Shown: positions 7,629-15,478, counted from the first letter of the stretch. The stretch is DNA of 64,000 nt from an uncultured Bacteroidales bacterium (GCA_947305795.1 CAMZEK010000003.1:1-64000), one strand, 5' to 3'. The notes: a model not told the origin generated them from the letters alone. Numbers and translations: made by a program.

Positions 7629-8150
7629 TTACTCCTCTTTCGGTGTCCGTTTTTCCTTCCGAAATGAGTAGAATTTGTTTGCCAAGTAGCTGAATGTCAC
7701 GCAAATGACGGAGATGATGACATACGATATTGTCGGCCAAATGTGCAGCACCTCGACGAAGAGTTTCAGGCCGATATAGTTGAGGAGGATGTTCCCTACA
7801 GTCACGAGCAAGTATCTGACAATCTGCGTTCTGCCGCGCAAAGTGGAGCCTGAGAAACTGATGTGGCGTGCCATCCAGAAGCCCGTTAAAAAGGTGATGG
7901 GGAACTTGAATATGAAGGCCGCGATGTGGGGCGTGAACGCCACGAAACCGAGGTCGAAGACTTGGCCTTTGAAGACGAAATGGTAAAACACATAATACAG
8001 TACCCATTCCAAAGCCAAATTCAAGCCGCCGCAAGCCGCGTAACGGAACAGTTCGAGGCTCATGAATTTGCGAAAAGGTGGATAGAAGAAGTCAATGACC
8101 GTAGTCAGGGTACGTTCAATCCAAAGTTCTATGTTTTTCAGGGCTGACAT
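7629..8150 (-). CDS. GtrA-like membrane protein
   Basis: 173 residues with four hydrophobic segments (around LFRYAACGGLNLALEWVLYY, FIFKFPITFLTGFWMA, VRYLLVTVGNILLNYIG and ISYVIISVICVTFSYLANKF), the layout of the GtrA family. The motif YLANKFYSFRKEK near the end is characteristic. GtrA proteins are thought to flip polyprenyl-linked sugars, or take part in cell-surface polysaccharide glycosylation; the substrate here cannot be told. It is the last gene of the mevalonate run, 21 bp after the GHMP kinase, and the link to polyprenyl carriers would be functionally sensible. A CAAAGATA sequence at 8159-8166 (TATCTTTG on the coding strand) could give it a private promoter. Confidence 0.85.
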   Translation of the reverse strand: MSALKNIELWIERTLTTVIDFFYPPFRKFMSLELFRYAACGGLNLALEWVLYYVFYHFVFKGQVFDLGFVAFTPHIAAFIFKFPITFLTGFWMARHISFSGSTLRGRTQIVRYLLVTVGNILLNYIGLKLFVEVLHIWPTISYVIISVICVTFSYLANKFYSFRKEKRTPKEE

Positions 8151-8171
8151 TCGGGCTGCAAAGATAAGAAT

Positions 8172-9056
8172 TTACAGCCAAATCACCTCAAAGTCTTGGA
8201 GCAAATTGGAGGCTTTCTGAACATCGTCTGTAAAACCCAACACATAGCCGCCACCACCTGAGCCTGAGATTTTTGCGCCGAAATGAAAGTCGAAATCGGT
8301 CGTGAATAGGTCTAAAGTGTTGTCGGTAATCATCGGGCGCAAAAACTCCAATTGACCTTTGGTAAGTTGCTTTAAGGAATTGAAAAACAGATTCTTATCG
8401 CCCGAAATCATCATTTCGATGCAGGATTTCACAAAAGGAATGTAATTTGTCTGGAATCTGTTCAAGAAGTCAGGATTCTCCCGTTGCGCCTTGAAGTGGT
8501 TCACCAAAGGCTTGGTGTTGCTCTTTATCTTCGTGTCAATCAGCCAGATATGGATGTCCTTTTTCAGAAAATCGTCTGAAAGTAGTTGCACGCCATCGGG
8601 TGTGATTCTGAACGGTTGGCCCAAATAGCATTGTAACGGGTCGATGCCGCTGCTGCTGCCGTGGAAGTGGCTCTCCATCAGGCCGAAAAGCGATTTCAAT
8701 TGCAGGTAATCATCGGTTTTGTTTAAAGCATAACGGTCGTAAACGGCAGCCACCAAAGTCCCAGAGCTGCCCAAACCGTAACCTGAAGGCACATTGGAGG
8801 CAAGGAATAAACCTTCATCCAAGTCTTTTTTAAAAGCCTGAAGGTCAAAGAGATTTGAGAGTGTTTCAGTTTCTGAAAGATACTTACAAAACAGTTTCAG
8901 ACTCTGGTTAGATGTCAGTGAGGCGGCTCGGTTTCGGGTTTGCGGGAACTGCCATTGCGCTGAAAACCGCTTCAACGGAATCATCAAGGCGGTGGCGTCG
9001 AAAATCATCGAATACTCGCCGAAAAGGATGACTTTGCTATAGTAACGGTCTCTCAT
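8172..9056 (-). CDS. GHMP kinase, probable mevalonate kinase
   Basis: 294 residues. The start at 9056 gives MRDRYYSKVILFGEYSMIFD, the normal N-terminus with motif K-x-x-L-x-GEY; an upstream start would read into the previous gene. GHMP motif 2 is SGYGLGSSGTLVAA, followed by SHFHGSSSGIDPLQCYLG (the mevalonate-kinase-like G-S-G-I-D-P) and motif 3 KISGSGGGGYVLGFTD. It would phosphorylate mevalonate with ATP in the cytoplasm. Start and upstream stop overlap as TGATG (9054-9058), so translation is coupled to mvaD. Assignment between mevalonate and phosphomevalonate kinase rests on context; the second GHMP kinase at 10196-11191 is the other candidate. Confidence 0.82.
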   Translation of the reverse strand: MRDRYYSKVILFGEYSMIFDATALMIPLKRFSAQWQFPQTRNRAASLTSNQSLKLFCKYLSETETLSNLFDLQAFKKDLDEGLFLASNVPSGYGLGSSGTLVAAVYDRYALNKTDDYLQLKSLFGLMESHFHGSSSGIDPLQCYLGQPFRITPDGVQLLSDDFLKKDIHIWLIDTKIKSNTKPLVNHFKAQRENPDFLNRFQTNYIPFVKSCIEMMISGDKNLFFNSLKQLTKGQLEFLRPMITDNTLDLFTTDFDFHFGAKISGSGGGGYVLGFTDDVQKASNLLQDFEVIWL

Positions 9057-10159
9057 CACAACAGTTTTTTCGGGCCGTCGCCAACATGGTCGGCAATCCA
9101 ACGGCTTTGGTTACAATAAGTTACCAATTCGCTCTTAATGAAACTTTCCACTTTTTCTGCCTCGTTTTCTGGATACAGCAAATGCACATTGGGGCCGGCA
9201 TCCAAAGTGAAGCAAAGTGGTATTCTGGTCTCGTTTCTGAAATGCCTTATTTCCTCGATGATACGCAAAGTGTTGGGTTTCATCAAGATAAAGGATGGAT
9301 TGGAGCACATCATCAAGGCGTGGAGTTGTAGGGCTTCCGACTCGGTGATATTAATAAAGGTATCCAAATCACCTGATTTCAAAGCAATGAGTAGGTTTTT
9401 GATGTTCTCGTTGGCTTGTGCGTAACGTGCAGAGGCGTAGGGATTTCCTTCCATCAAAGCATGTCCTGCACGGCTGGAAACAGACTTGGTCTCACCGCTG
9501 ACAATCAAAATGCTGTCGCGATAGGTCTTGAAAATGGGGTGAATATCGTTTTCCAACGGAACAGCGTATTCATCGGAACTACCTTTGTAGCAGTCCGTTG
9601 CGCCCCAAAGCGCCATCTTTGGAAACACCGAGCGCGCCGCACTGCCCGATGCCAAACGGGAAAAATATGAAGCCTTGCATAAATCCAAGGTCCCTGAAGG
9701 TTCCTGAGCTTGTCGAAGGGCCGAAGGGCCGACCAAAAGACTTTCAATCTCCATCAAACACATTACAAACGCGCTCATCGACGAAGCCGAGGAAGCAATG
9801 CCCGAAGAATGTGGGAAAGTATTGCGGCTCTCGACTTTCAGATTCAGTTGGTTGAGGAACGGGAAAAACGCCTGATAATCAAGCAAAAACTTCTCGACTT
9901 TTGCGCCAAAGGTAGGGTTTTCCTTGCCGTCGAAGAAGAATCTGAAGCCAAAATTGCTGGCTTTTTCAAAGCTGACGAATGTCTCAGTGCAGCATTCCGA
10001 TAAAGTAAAGCTAATCGACGGATTCTGAGGGATTTGCTTCCCTTTCTTGCCCCAATATTTCACCAAAGCGATGTTCGACGGGCTGACCCAGCCCACTTTG
10101 CCCTGAAAGTCGCTCGGCACCTTGCCTTTGAAAGCCTCGTTTGACCATTTGTTTTCCAT
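9056..10159 (-). CDS. mvaD: Diphosphomevalonate decarboxylase
   Basis: 367 residues. SPSNIALVKYWGKKG is the family N-terminal signature, PHSSGIASSASSMSAFVM the ATP-binding loop, SRLASGSAARSVF carries the catalytic-region SGSA-R, and CFTLDAGPNVHLLY the C-terminal D-A-G-P-N. It converts mevalonate diphosphate to isopentenyl diphosphate. An extra segment at about residues 143-157 (GPSALRQAQEPSGT) is encoded by an inserted repeat (9689-9731) between the ATP loop and the catalytic helix; the frame is preserved. It lies 36 bp after one GHMP kinase and overlaps the next by one base, in the mevalonate operon. Confidence 0.93.
   Translation of the reverse strand: MENKWSNEAFKGKVPSDFQGKVGWVSPSNIALVKYWGKKGKQIPQNPSISFTLSECCTETFVSFEKASNFGFRFFFDGKENPTFGAKVEKFLLDYQAFFPFLNQLNLKVESRNTFPHSSGIASSASSMSAFVMCLMEIESLLVGPSALRQAQEPSGTLDLCKASYFSRLASGSAARSVFPKMALWGATDCYKGSSDEYAVPLENDIHPIFKTYRDSILIVSGETKSVSSRAGHALMEGNPYASARYAQANENIKNLLIALKSGDLDTFINITESEALQLHALMMCSNPSFILMKPNTLRIIEEIRHFRNETRIPLCFTLDAGPNVHLLYPENEAEKVESFIKSELVTYCNQSRWIADHVGDGPKKLL
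9689..9731 (-). repeat. 43-bp palindromic repeat inserted in mvaD coding sequence
   Basis: Contains CCTGAAGG and CCTGAGCTTGTCGAAGGG on the + strand. It matches 10656-10697 at about 40 of 43 positions but is translated in another frame there. It adds about 14 residues (ALRQAQEPSG) absent from ordinary MvaD. Confidence 0.8.
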
Positions 10160-10195
10160 TTTCGATATTTTAGGGTGCGAAGATACAAAATCTCT

Positions 10196-11191
10196 TTACA
10201 AGACGATTTCATCATACGCAAAAACCACTTCCAAGCCTTTCCCTTTGAAATAGGTCTTCACCTTTTTTTTGTCCCATTCCGTTGCAGCCAAAATAAAATC
10301 GCCGCCCCATGCACCCAAGGATTTCAGTGTGCCTTCAAAGTCGGGGAAACGTTTTTGCACAGGTTCCTGTCCGATGCAGCGGGCGATGAGGCGCTCGTGG
10401 CATTGCATGAGCAGGCTGAACTCATCCAAATTTTGGCATTTCGGGACGGAGCGGCTGATTTCCGAAACGGCTTCAATATCTTTCTGTAAATCAACGGGAT
10501 TCGCTTTCTCCAAAAACGCCTTGATTTCCTTGGAGGAACTTTGCTTTTGGCCTTGATAGATGAAAAACAGATGCTCGGCGAAAGGTGGGTTGAAATCAAC
10601 AGGTTCAACCATAGGTGTCGGCGTTTCGACAGGCTCAATGACCTGGGTTTTTGCAGATCCCTGAAGGTCCCTGAGCTTGTCGAAGGGCTGAAGGGCCGTT
10701 TTAGCAGGTGAAAGTTGATAATAAATCGGTTGCTCTGCCGTGGCGCAAGCAATGTCGTATCCCGAACCGCCGAAGGTCAGTTTCAGCAGTTCGTAGGGAT
10801 TCACATCGGCCCATTGTGCGAGGTTGGCAATCAAGGTGGAACTGCTGCCTAAGCCCCAATTCGGATTGAAGTCGAGGCGGGTCGTAAACCTCATGCCATT
10901 GCCTTCAAAAGCCTTTGGATTCAGTCGTTTGACAGCCTTCAGGATTTCTGCCAGTTTTTCGGCCTTGGGTTGGTCGTCACAATCGATGATTTCGAGGTTT
11001 TCAGGGTTCAAGGTAACCGAAAACCATTGACCGTCAGGTTGGTATGCATTCCATTGTAGAGCCGTACCATGGAGCGGCGCTACGGTCAAGGTTTGGCCCA
11101 ATCTCAGCGGTAAAGCTAAGGCCAATGCACCTTTCAATACGAGGTACTCACCCGTCAAAAGAAATTTTCCGTGTGAGTAATAACGGTTCAT
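10196..11191 (-). CDS. GHMP kinase, probable phosphomevalonate kinase
   Basis: 331 residues. MNRYYSHGKFLLTGEYLVLKG is the GHMP N-terminal motif, FNPNWGLGSSSTLIANLAQW the phosphate-binding motif 2, FGGSGYDIACATAEQPIYYQ the hallmark of a Bacteroidota kinase found in mevalonate operons, and LGAWGGDFILAA motif 3. Given neighbours HMG-CoA reductase, mvaD and another GHMP kinase, it should be the missing phosphomevalonate kinase (or mevalonate kinase). Residues about 163-200 are a low-similarity insert (QPFDKLRDLQG, then VIEPVETPTP) made of short palindromic repeats. Its ATG overlaps the reductase stop by 4 bases (11188-11191), so translation is coupled. Confidence 0.82.
   Translation of the reverse strand: MNRYYSHGKFLLTGEYLVLKGALALALPLRLGQTLTVAPLHGTALQWNAYQPDGQWFSVTLNPENLEIIDCDDQPKAEKLAEILKAVKRLNPKAFEGNGMRFTTRLDFNPNWGLGSSSTLIANLAQWADVNPYELLKLTFGGSGYDIACATAEQPIYYQLSPAKTALQPFDKLRDLQGSAKTQVIEPVETPTPMVEPVDFNPPFAEHLFFIYQGQKQSSSKEIKAFLEKANPVDLQKDIEAVSEISRSVPKCQNLDEFSLLMQCHERLIARCIGQEPVQKRFPDFEGTLKSLGAWGGDFILAATEWDKKKVKTYFKGKGLEVVFAYDEIVL
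10656..10697 (-). repeat. Palindromic repeat inserted in GHMP kinase coding sequence
   Basis: Second copy of the 9689-9731 element, here read as ALQPFDKLRDLQG. A shorter related word, GTTTCGACAGGCTCAAT, follows at about 10623-10639 and encodes IEPVET. Together they make a roughly 40-residue insert. Confidence 0.8.
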
Positions 11192-12513
11192 TTTTTCAGT
11201 GAATCTAAGAATTGTTCCACCGCCGCATACGACACCGTCTTGTCCTTGAAATACTCTCGCGCTTTTTTCTTGTCTTCATCGCTGGCATTCAATTGGTTCA
11301 AGATATTATTTAAGTGCATCTTCATGTGCCCAGCCTGAATGCCTTTGGTGGTCAGGGAGCGCACGGCGGAGAAGTTGTTGGCCAAGCCCATCGTGGCGGC
11401 AATCATCATCAGCTCCTTGGCGGTGGGATTGCCCAAAAGTTCAAGGGTTTTTTTGGCCAATGGATGTAGGCTGGTCAGTCCACCGACAGTACCCAAAGCC
11501 ATTGGTACTTCCAACTCGAAATGGAAAACTCCGTTTTCAATTGTGGCCGTGGAAAGGCTCTCGTAGTGGCCGTTGCGTGAGGCGTAAGTGTGTCCGGCAG
11601 CCTCCACAGCGCGGAAGTCGTTGCCTGTGGCGATGACCACCGCGTCAATGCCGTTATAAATGCCCTTGTTGTGCGTCGTGGCGCGGTCGGTGTCAATGTG
11701 GGCGATGTCGACAGCCTTCTTGAATTTTTTGGCGTATTCGGCACCTGAAAGGTGTTCGTCGATGCCATCCAGCTGACTGACAGGACATTCCACCCAAACT
11801 CGTACCCGACAGTCGGGCGTGTTGTTCGACAAAATGGTCATGATGATTTCCACCTTGCGGAGGTCATCGGGCAGGTCATTGCGCTCGGCGAAAAAGTCTT
11901 GCAGGCTGTGGCCAAACTGCTCCAAAACGGAATTGATAAAATTGGCGCCCATCGCGTCGCCAGTACCGAACTCGACACGAATCTGGTAATAATCAGGGAT
12001 TTGTGCGCTGTAGTCGATGAGCTTCATGCCCAGGATTCCGCCGCCGCGCTTTTGCATTTTTTCGGTCATGGAGACCGTGTCGGCCAAGAGGCGTTTCTCG
12101 ATTTCGGGGAACAGCGCAAAGAGTTTTTCCTTGTCGCCACTCCAACCGAAATGCACCTGTCCGACCTTGCGCACGTCGACGACTTCAGCATGGAAACCGC
12201 CTCTGTCGCCCCAGAATTTGGCTGCCGCCGAGGCCGCCGCCACGACCGAACTTTCCTCGATGACCATCGGCACGATGTAGTCCTTACCGTTGATGGTCAC
12301 ATTGGGCGAGATGCCGTATGGGATGAAGAAATTTGTGATGGTGTTCTCGCTGAACTCGTCAAAAAGTTGTTGCTGCTTCGAATCGGAGTGCCAGTAGCTT
12401 TTCAGCAGGCTAATGACCTCGCCTGGGTTCTCGAAGTAGTTGGCAATCAGCTTCAACTTCTCTTCCTTGAGAAGCTTGGAAAAGCCTTTTTTTATTCGTT
12501 CGCGAGTGGCCAT
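11188..12513 (-). CDS. mvaA: Hydroxymethylglutaryl-CoA reductase, class II
   Basis: 441 residues. Class II landmarks are present: IEESSVVAAASAAAKFW (catalytic glutamate), FGTGDAMGANFINS (the DAMG-N region), HNKGIYNGIDAVVIATGND (catalytic lysine and the aspartate of TGND), PMALGTVGGLTSLHP, and IQAGHMKMH with the catalytic histidine. It reduces HMG-CoA to mevalonate, the committed step of the pathway. First enzyme gene of the mevalonate run and 6 bp downstream of the DUF4468 gene; overlaps the next kinase by 4 bases. Length and motifs are normal. Most characterised Bacteroidales make isoprenoids by the MEP route, so the pathway choice is notable. Confidence 0.95.
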   Translation of the reverse strand: MATRERIKKGFSKLLKEEKLKLIANYFENPGEVISLLKSYWHSDSKQQQLFDEFSENTITNFFIPYGISPNVTINGKDYIVPMVIEESSVVAAASAAAKFWGDRGGFHAEVVDVRKVGQVHFGWSGDKEKLFALFPEIEKRLLADTVSMTEKMQKRGGGILGMKLIDYSAQIPDYYQIRVEFGTGDAMGANFINSVLEQFGHSLQDFFAERNDLPDDLRKVEIIMTILSNNTPDCRVRVWVECPVSQLDGIDEHLSGAEYAKKFKKAVDIAHIDTDRATTHNKGIYNGIDAVVIATGNDFRAVEAAGHTYASRNGHYESLSTATIENGVFHFELEVPMALGTVGGLTSLHPLAKKTLELLGNPTAKELMMIAATMGLANNFSAVRSLTTKGIQAGHMKMHLNNILNQLNASDEDKKKAREYFKDKTVSYAAVEQFLDSLKK

Positions 12514-12519
12514 AATGGT

Positions 12520-13044
12520 TTACCATTCTTCTTCTTCGATGACTTGCTGAGGCACAAGTTTTTCCTCAAACTGCTTGCCCCAGTCTTCGGCAAATTCAGC
12601 GATTTGGTTCAGGTAGCTGTCCCAAATAGGCTGATACAGAGGGTCTTCCTTATTCATCCATTCCTCGCAAGGATGGTTGGATTGCGTTTTTTGCATGAAG
12701 TCAGTGAGGGTATAGCGCACGCGGCCTTCACGCACCTCGATGACGAAACGGTAGGTAATCCAAGGCCATTTCGACTTCACGGGGTCGCCGTTGTCCAATT
12801 GGAGTTGGTGCTTGCCTTTCATGGTGCGGCCGTCGTTTTGCTGGAGAATGGTGGCTGGACTTTTGTAATAGGAGTTCATAAACTCGCTGAAAATTCGGTT
12901 ATACACCTGATCTTCAGAGCCTACGGTGTTGATGACCTTGCGGAAAGTAATTTTCTCGGTTTTCGCGTCAATCGGGAGGTTGGATTGGGCAAAGGTGACG
13001 GTCGCAAACAGGGTGGCGACGATGAACAATGCTACTTTTTTCAT
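12520..13044 (-). CDS. DUF4468 (TBP-like fold) exported protein
   Basis: 174 residues with signal peptide MKKVALFIVATLFATVTFAQ. The segment GRTMKGKHQL ... WITYRFVIEVREGRVRYTLTDF is the DUF4468 core, a Bacteroidota periplasmic/outer-membrane domain of unknown role. The C-terminus is acidic (VIEEEEW). It lies 6 bp before the HMG-CoA reductase gene and is probably the leader gene of that transcript. A TAATTTTG box (13062-13069, minus strand) precedes it. Its first four codons and its whole upstream region were copied by the tandem duplication to the left end of the next gene upstream. Confidence 0.8.
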   Translation of the reverse strand: MKKVALFIVATLFATVTFAQSNLPIDAKTEKITFRKVINTVGSEDQVYNRIFSEFMNSYYKSPATILQQNDGRTMKGKHQLQLDNGDPVKSKWPWITYRFVIEVREGRVRYTLTDFMQKTQSNHPCEEWMNKEDPLYQPIWDSYLNQIAEFAEDWGKQFEEKLVPQQVIEEEEW

Positions 13045-13997
13045 TGCGTTGAAATTTTTGACAAAATTAGTAATAATTTGGTTTGATTTGTAGAATACGG
13101 CGCGAAACTATCAAATTTCAGGCCAAAATCAAAACGGGATGAGTTGCGAGTCATCGGAACAATCGACATTGAGGTGCGGATTGCCCTTATAATACAAGGT
13201 TGAACCCGACAAAAGGAATCCGCTTATCGTATCCGTGACATTCACCGTGGCCTCCGACGCACCATCCAAATAAACGCTCATGTCTTTTACTTCGGCCTGA
13301 GCCATATTAATGGTGCCTGCATCCTTAACCTCAATGGATGCTGAGGGTATGTTTCCGCCAAAAACAATCAGTTGCGAGGAAATCCCCACACCTGTGGTGA
13401 ATGATTCCTCGACATAAAAATAGCCCTTGCAGGAAGACCCTTTATGGGCATAGACGGTGCAATTTGTTCCATGAAAGTCTACACCATAGATTTGCGAACC
13501 GTTGGTTAAATTGATGCTAGACAATTGGGAAGTAACCGCGAAACCATTGCAAACAGAACCGTCGTGCAACTCCATATTTATACCATCTTCCAGTTTGAAA
13601 AGCCCATCCATAGCGATGACAGAGGCGTTTTCGGCCTTAATGTAAAGATGTTCTCTTTCTGAAGTATGCACTTTTGCCTTGAAAACCGACCCTGTTTCAG
13701 GATACACCTTGCCCGTGAAGCCGATGGACAGCCAATCGTTAGTTTCCTTGACGGCAATGTAATCCTCCAAATAAGCGGAATATTCCAGCTCCACATAGGA
13801 ATTCAGGCTGTCATAGACGAAAGAGACCTCCCAAGCGTCATTGACATGAAACAGCGAGATGTCGGTGTTTTCATATACGGTTTTCTGCTTGACGGTCATG
13901 TCAACGGTTTTCTTGCAGGAGGCGGCGAAGCAAAGTGCCGCGCAAAGCAGGACGGCGGCAAGCAGTTGCGCGCCGCCAGCTTCACAAATGAGGTTTT
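13032..13997. repeat. Tandem duplication, unit 1 (966 bp)
   Basis: Direct repeat of 13998-14963 with offset 966. I found no mismatch in the lines compared, and both encoded proteins are identical over the shared part. Limits: it starts at CTACTTTTTTCATTGCG inside the first codons of DUF4468 and ends at GAGGTTTT inside the N-terminal codons of DUF2807. Confidence 0.93.
13062..13069 (-). promoter_or_regulatory. -7 box (TAATTTTG) of the DUF4468 gene
   Basis: CAAAATTA on the + strand, 18 bases before the start codon. An identical copy at 14028-14035 now precedes the downstream DUF2807 copy because of the tandem duplication. No clear -33 TTG was seen. Confidence 0.5.
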
Positions 13998-14010
13998 CTA
14001 CTTTTTTCAT
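13129..14010 (-). CDS. DUF2807 lipoprotein, duplicate copy with exchanged N-terminus
   Basis: 293 residues, identical to the neighbour at 14095-14988 from the residues NLICEAGG onward. Its first codons (MKKVE) come from the start of the DUF4468 gene through the duplication junction at 13997/13998, so it now has that gene's start and upstream box. LLCAALCFAASCKK is a signal peptide with a lipobox-like AAS-C, suggesting an outer-membrane lipoprotein. The body, rich in Gly/Ser/Asn turns (VYAHKGSSCKGYF, SVYLDGASEATVNVT), matches the right-handed beta-helix DUF2807 putative adhesin-head family. Molecular role unknown. Confidence 0.83.
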   Translation of the reverse strand: MKKVENLICEAGGAQLLAAVLLCAALCFAASCKKTVDMTVKQKTVYENTDISLFHVNDAWEVSFVYDSLNSYVELEYSAYLEDYIAVKETNDWLSIGFTGKVYPETGSVFKAKVHTSEREHLYIKAENASVIAMDGLFKLEDGINMELHDGSVCNGFAVTSQLSSINLTNGSQIYGVDFHGTNCTVYAHKGSSCKGYFYVEESFTTGVGISSQLIVFGGNIPSASIEVKDAGTINMAQAEVKDMSVYLDGASEATVNVTDTISGFLLSGSTLYYKGNPHLNVDCSDDSQLIPF

Positions 14011-14963
14011 TGCGTTGAAATTTTTGACAAAATTAGTAATAATTTGGTTTGATTTGTAGAATACGGCGCGAAACTATCAAATTTCAGGCCAAAATCAAAA
14101 CGGGATGAGTTGCGAGTCATCGGAACAATCGACATTGAGGTGCGGATTGCCCTTATAATACAAGGTTGAACCCGACAAAAGGAATCCGCTTATCGTATCC
14201 GTGACATTCACCGTGGCCTCCGACGCACCATCCAAATAAACGCTCATGTCTTTTACTTCGGCCTGAGCCATATTAATGGTGCCTGCATCCTTAACCTCAA
14301 TGGATGCTGAGGGTATGTTTCCGCCAAAAACAATCAGTTGCGAGGAAATCCCCACACCTGTGGTGAATGATTCCTCGACATAAAAATAGCCCTTGCAGGA
14401 AGACCCTTTATGGGCATAGACGGTGCAATTTGTTCCATGAAAGTCTACACCATAGATTTGCGAACCGTTGGTTAAATTGATGCTAGACAATTGGGAAGTA
14501 ACCGCGAAACCATTGCAAACAGAACCGTCGTGCAACTCCATATTTATACCATCTTCCAGTTTGAAAAGCCCATCCATAGCGATGACAGAGGCGTTTTCGG
14601 CCTTAATGTAAAGATGTTCTCTTTCTGAAGTATGCACTTTTGCCTTGAAAACCGACCCTGTTTCAGGATACACCTTGCCCGTGAAGCCGATGGACAGCCA
14701 ATCGTTAGTTTCCTTGACGGCAATGTAATCCTCCAAATAAGCGGAATATTCCAGCTCCACATAGGAATTCAGGCTGTCATAGACGAAAGAGACCTCCCAA
14801 GCGTCATTGACATGAAACAGCGAGATGTCGGTGTTTTCATATACGGTTTTCTGCTTGACGGTCATGTCAACGGTTTTCTTGCAGGAGGCGGCGAAGCAAA
14901 GTGCCGCGCAAAGCAGGACGGCGGCAAGCAGTTGCGCGCCGCCAGCTTCACAAATGAGGTTTT
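13998..14963. repeat. Tandem duplication, unit 2 (966 bp)
   Basis: Second unit directly abutting unit 1. It carries the ancestral copy's body; the true 5' end of the ancestral DUF2807 gene continues to 14988 outside the unit, which shows which copy is original. Confidence 0.93.
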
Positions 14964-14988
14964 GGGGGTTTTGCAGGTTTTGTGACAT
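14095..14988 (-). CDS. DUF2807 lipoprotein, ancestral copy
   Basis: 297 residues. The same mature protein as the neighbouring copy: lipobox-like FAASCKK around residue 36, then a DUF2807 beta-helix with alternating hydrophobic strands (LYIKAENASVIAMDG, SSINLTNGSQIYGVDFHG). Its first 25 or so residues (MSQNLQNPQNLICEAGG...) are translated from a decayed copy of intergenic element family A, so the start codon itself abuts the element's left arm. It lies 12 bp after rlmH in a minus-strand run. It is probably a cell-envelope protein; function unknown. A shorter start is possible, since the hydrophobic segment begins only at about residue 17. Confidence 0.82.
   Translation of the reverse strand: MSQNLQNPQNLICEAGGAQLLAAVLLCAALCFAASCKKTVDMTVKQKTVYENTDISLFHVNDAWEVSFVYDSLNSYVELEYSAYLEDYIAVKETNDWLSIGFTGKVYPETGSVFKAKVHTSEREHLYIKAENASVIAMDGLFKLEDGINMELHDGSVCNGFAVTSQLSSINLTNGSQIYGVDFHGTNCTVYAHKGSSCKGYFYVEESFTTGVGISSQLIVFGGNIPSASIEVKDAGTINMAQAEVKDMSVYLDGASEATVNVTDTISGFLLSGSTLYYKGNPHLNVDCSDDSQLIPF
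14920..14985 (-). repeat. Remnant of structured element, family A, copy 3
   Basis: On the minus strand it begins TCACAAAACCTGCAAAAC with a third CAAAAC word, then reaches the hairpin GGCGGC (minus of 14938-14943) pairing with GCCGCC (minus of 14920-14925). The first internal hairpin and right arm of the full element are missing. It is translated as the N-terminus of the DUF2807 gene. Confidence 0.6.
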
Positions 14989-15000
14989 TATACGATAGTT

Positions 15001-15474
15001 TTATTGGTGGTGATAAGGTTCTCCCTTCAAAATGGTGAAGGCGCGGTAAAGCTGTTCGACAAAAATCAGCCGCACCATCTGATGGCTGAAAGTCATTGGA
15101 GAAAGCGACATTTGGGCATTGGCGCGGTCATACACCTCTTGCGCGAAGCCGTAAGGCCCGCCGATGATGAACACCAAGCGTTTAGTGCCCGAAGCCATCT
15201 GTTTTTCAAGGCTTTCGGAAAATTCAACCGAAGTGAACTGCTTGCCGTTCTCGTCCAAAAGGATGACTTGGTCACTGGGTTGTAGTTGTTGCAACAACAG
15301 AAAACTTTCGGCTTTCTTTTGTTGTTCTTCGCTTAAAGTCTTTCGGTTGCGAGGGTCAGGGATTTCCTTCATCTCAAACGAAACGTAGTGCCCTAACCGA
15401 CCCACGTATTTTTTGATGCCGGTGAGCAAATAGTCTTCATCCGTCTTTCCGATAGCCAAGAGCAGGATTTTCAT
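15001..15474 (-). CDS. rlmH: 23S rRNA (pseudouridine1915-N3)-methyltransferase
   Basis: 157 residues, the usual length. MKILLLAIGKTDEDYL opens the protein, IPDPRNRKTL precedes the linker, LVFIIGGPYGFAQEVYDRA is the SPOUT-knot SAM-binding loop, and SHQMVRLIFVEQLYRAF the C-terminal family signature. It methylates a pseudouridine in helix 69 of 23S rRNA, as a homodimer. The start at 15474 was chosen from the family N-terminus; a longer frame upstream would overlap the DUF4340 gene out of frame. Four bases separate it from DUF4340 and twelve from DUF2807. Confidence 0.96.
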   Translation of the reverse strand: MKILLLAIGKTDEDYLLTGIKKYVGRLGHYVSFEMKEIPDPRNRKTLSEEQQKKAESFLLLQQLQPSDQVILLDENGKQFTSVEFSESLEKQMASGTKRLVFIIGGPYGFAQEVYDRANAQMSLSPMTFSHQMVRLIFVEQLYRAFTILKGEPYHHQ

Positions 15475-15478
15475 GCGC

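Noticed and set aside
11752..13086. 444-codon open frame on the + strand antisense to HMG-CoA reductase and DUF4468
   Set aside because: A shadow of GC-rich conserved genes on the other strand; its residues show no protein-like motifs and no start signal.
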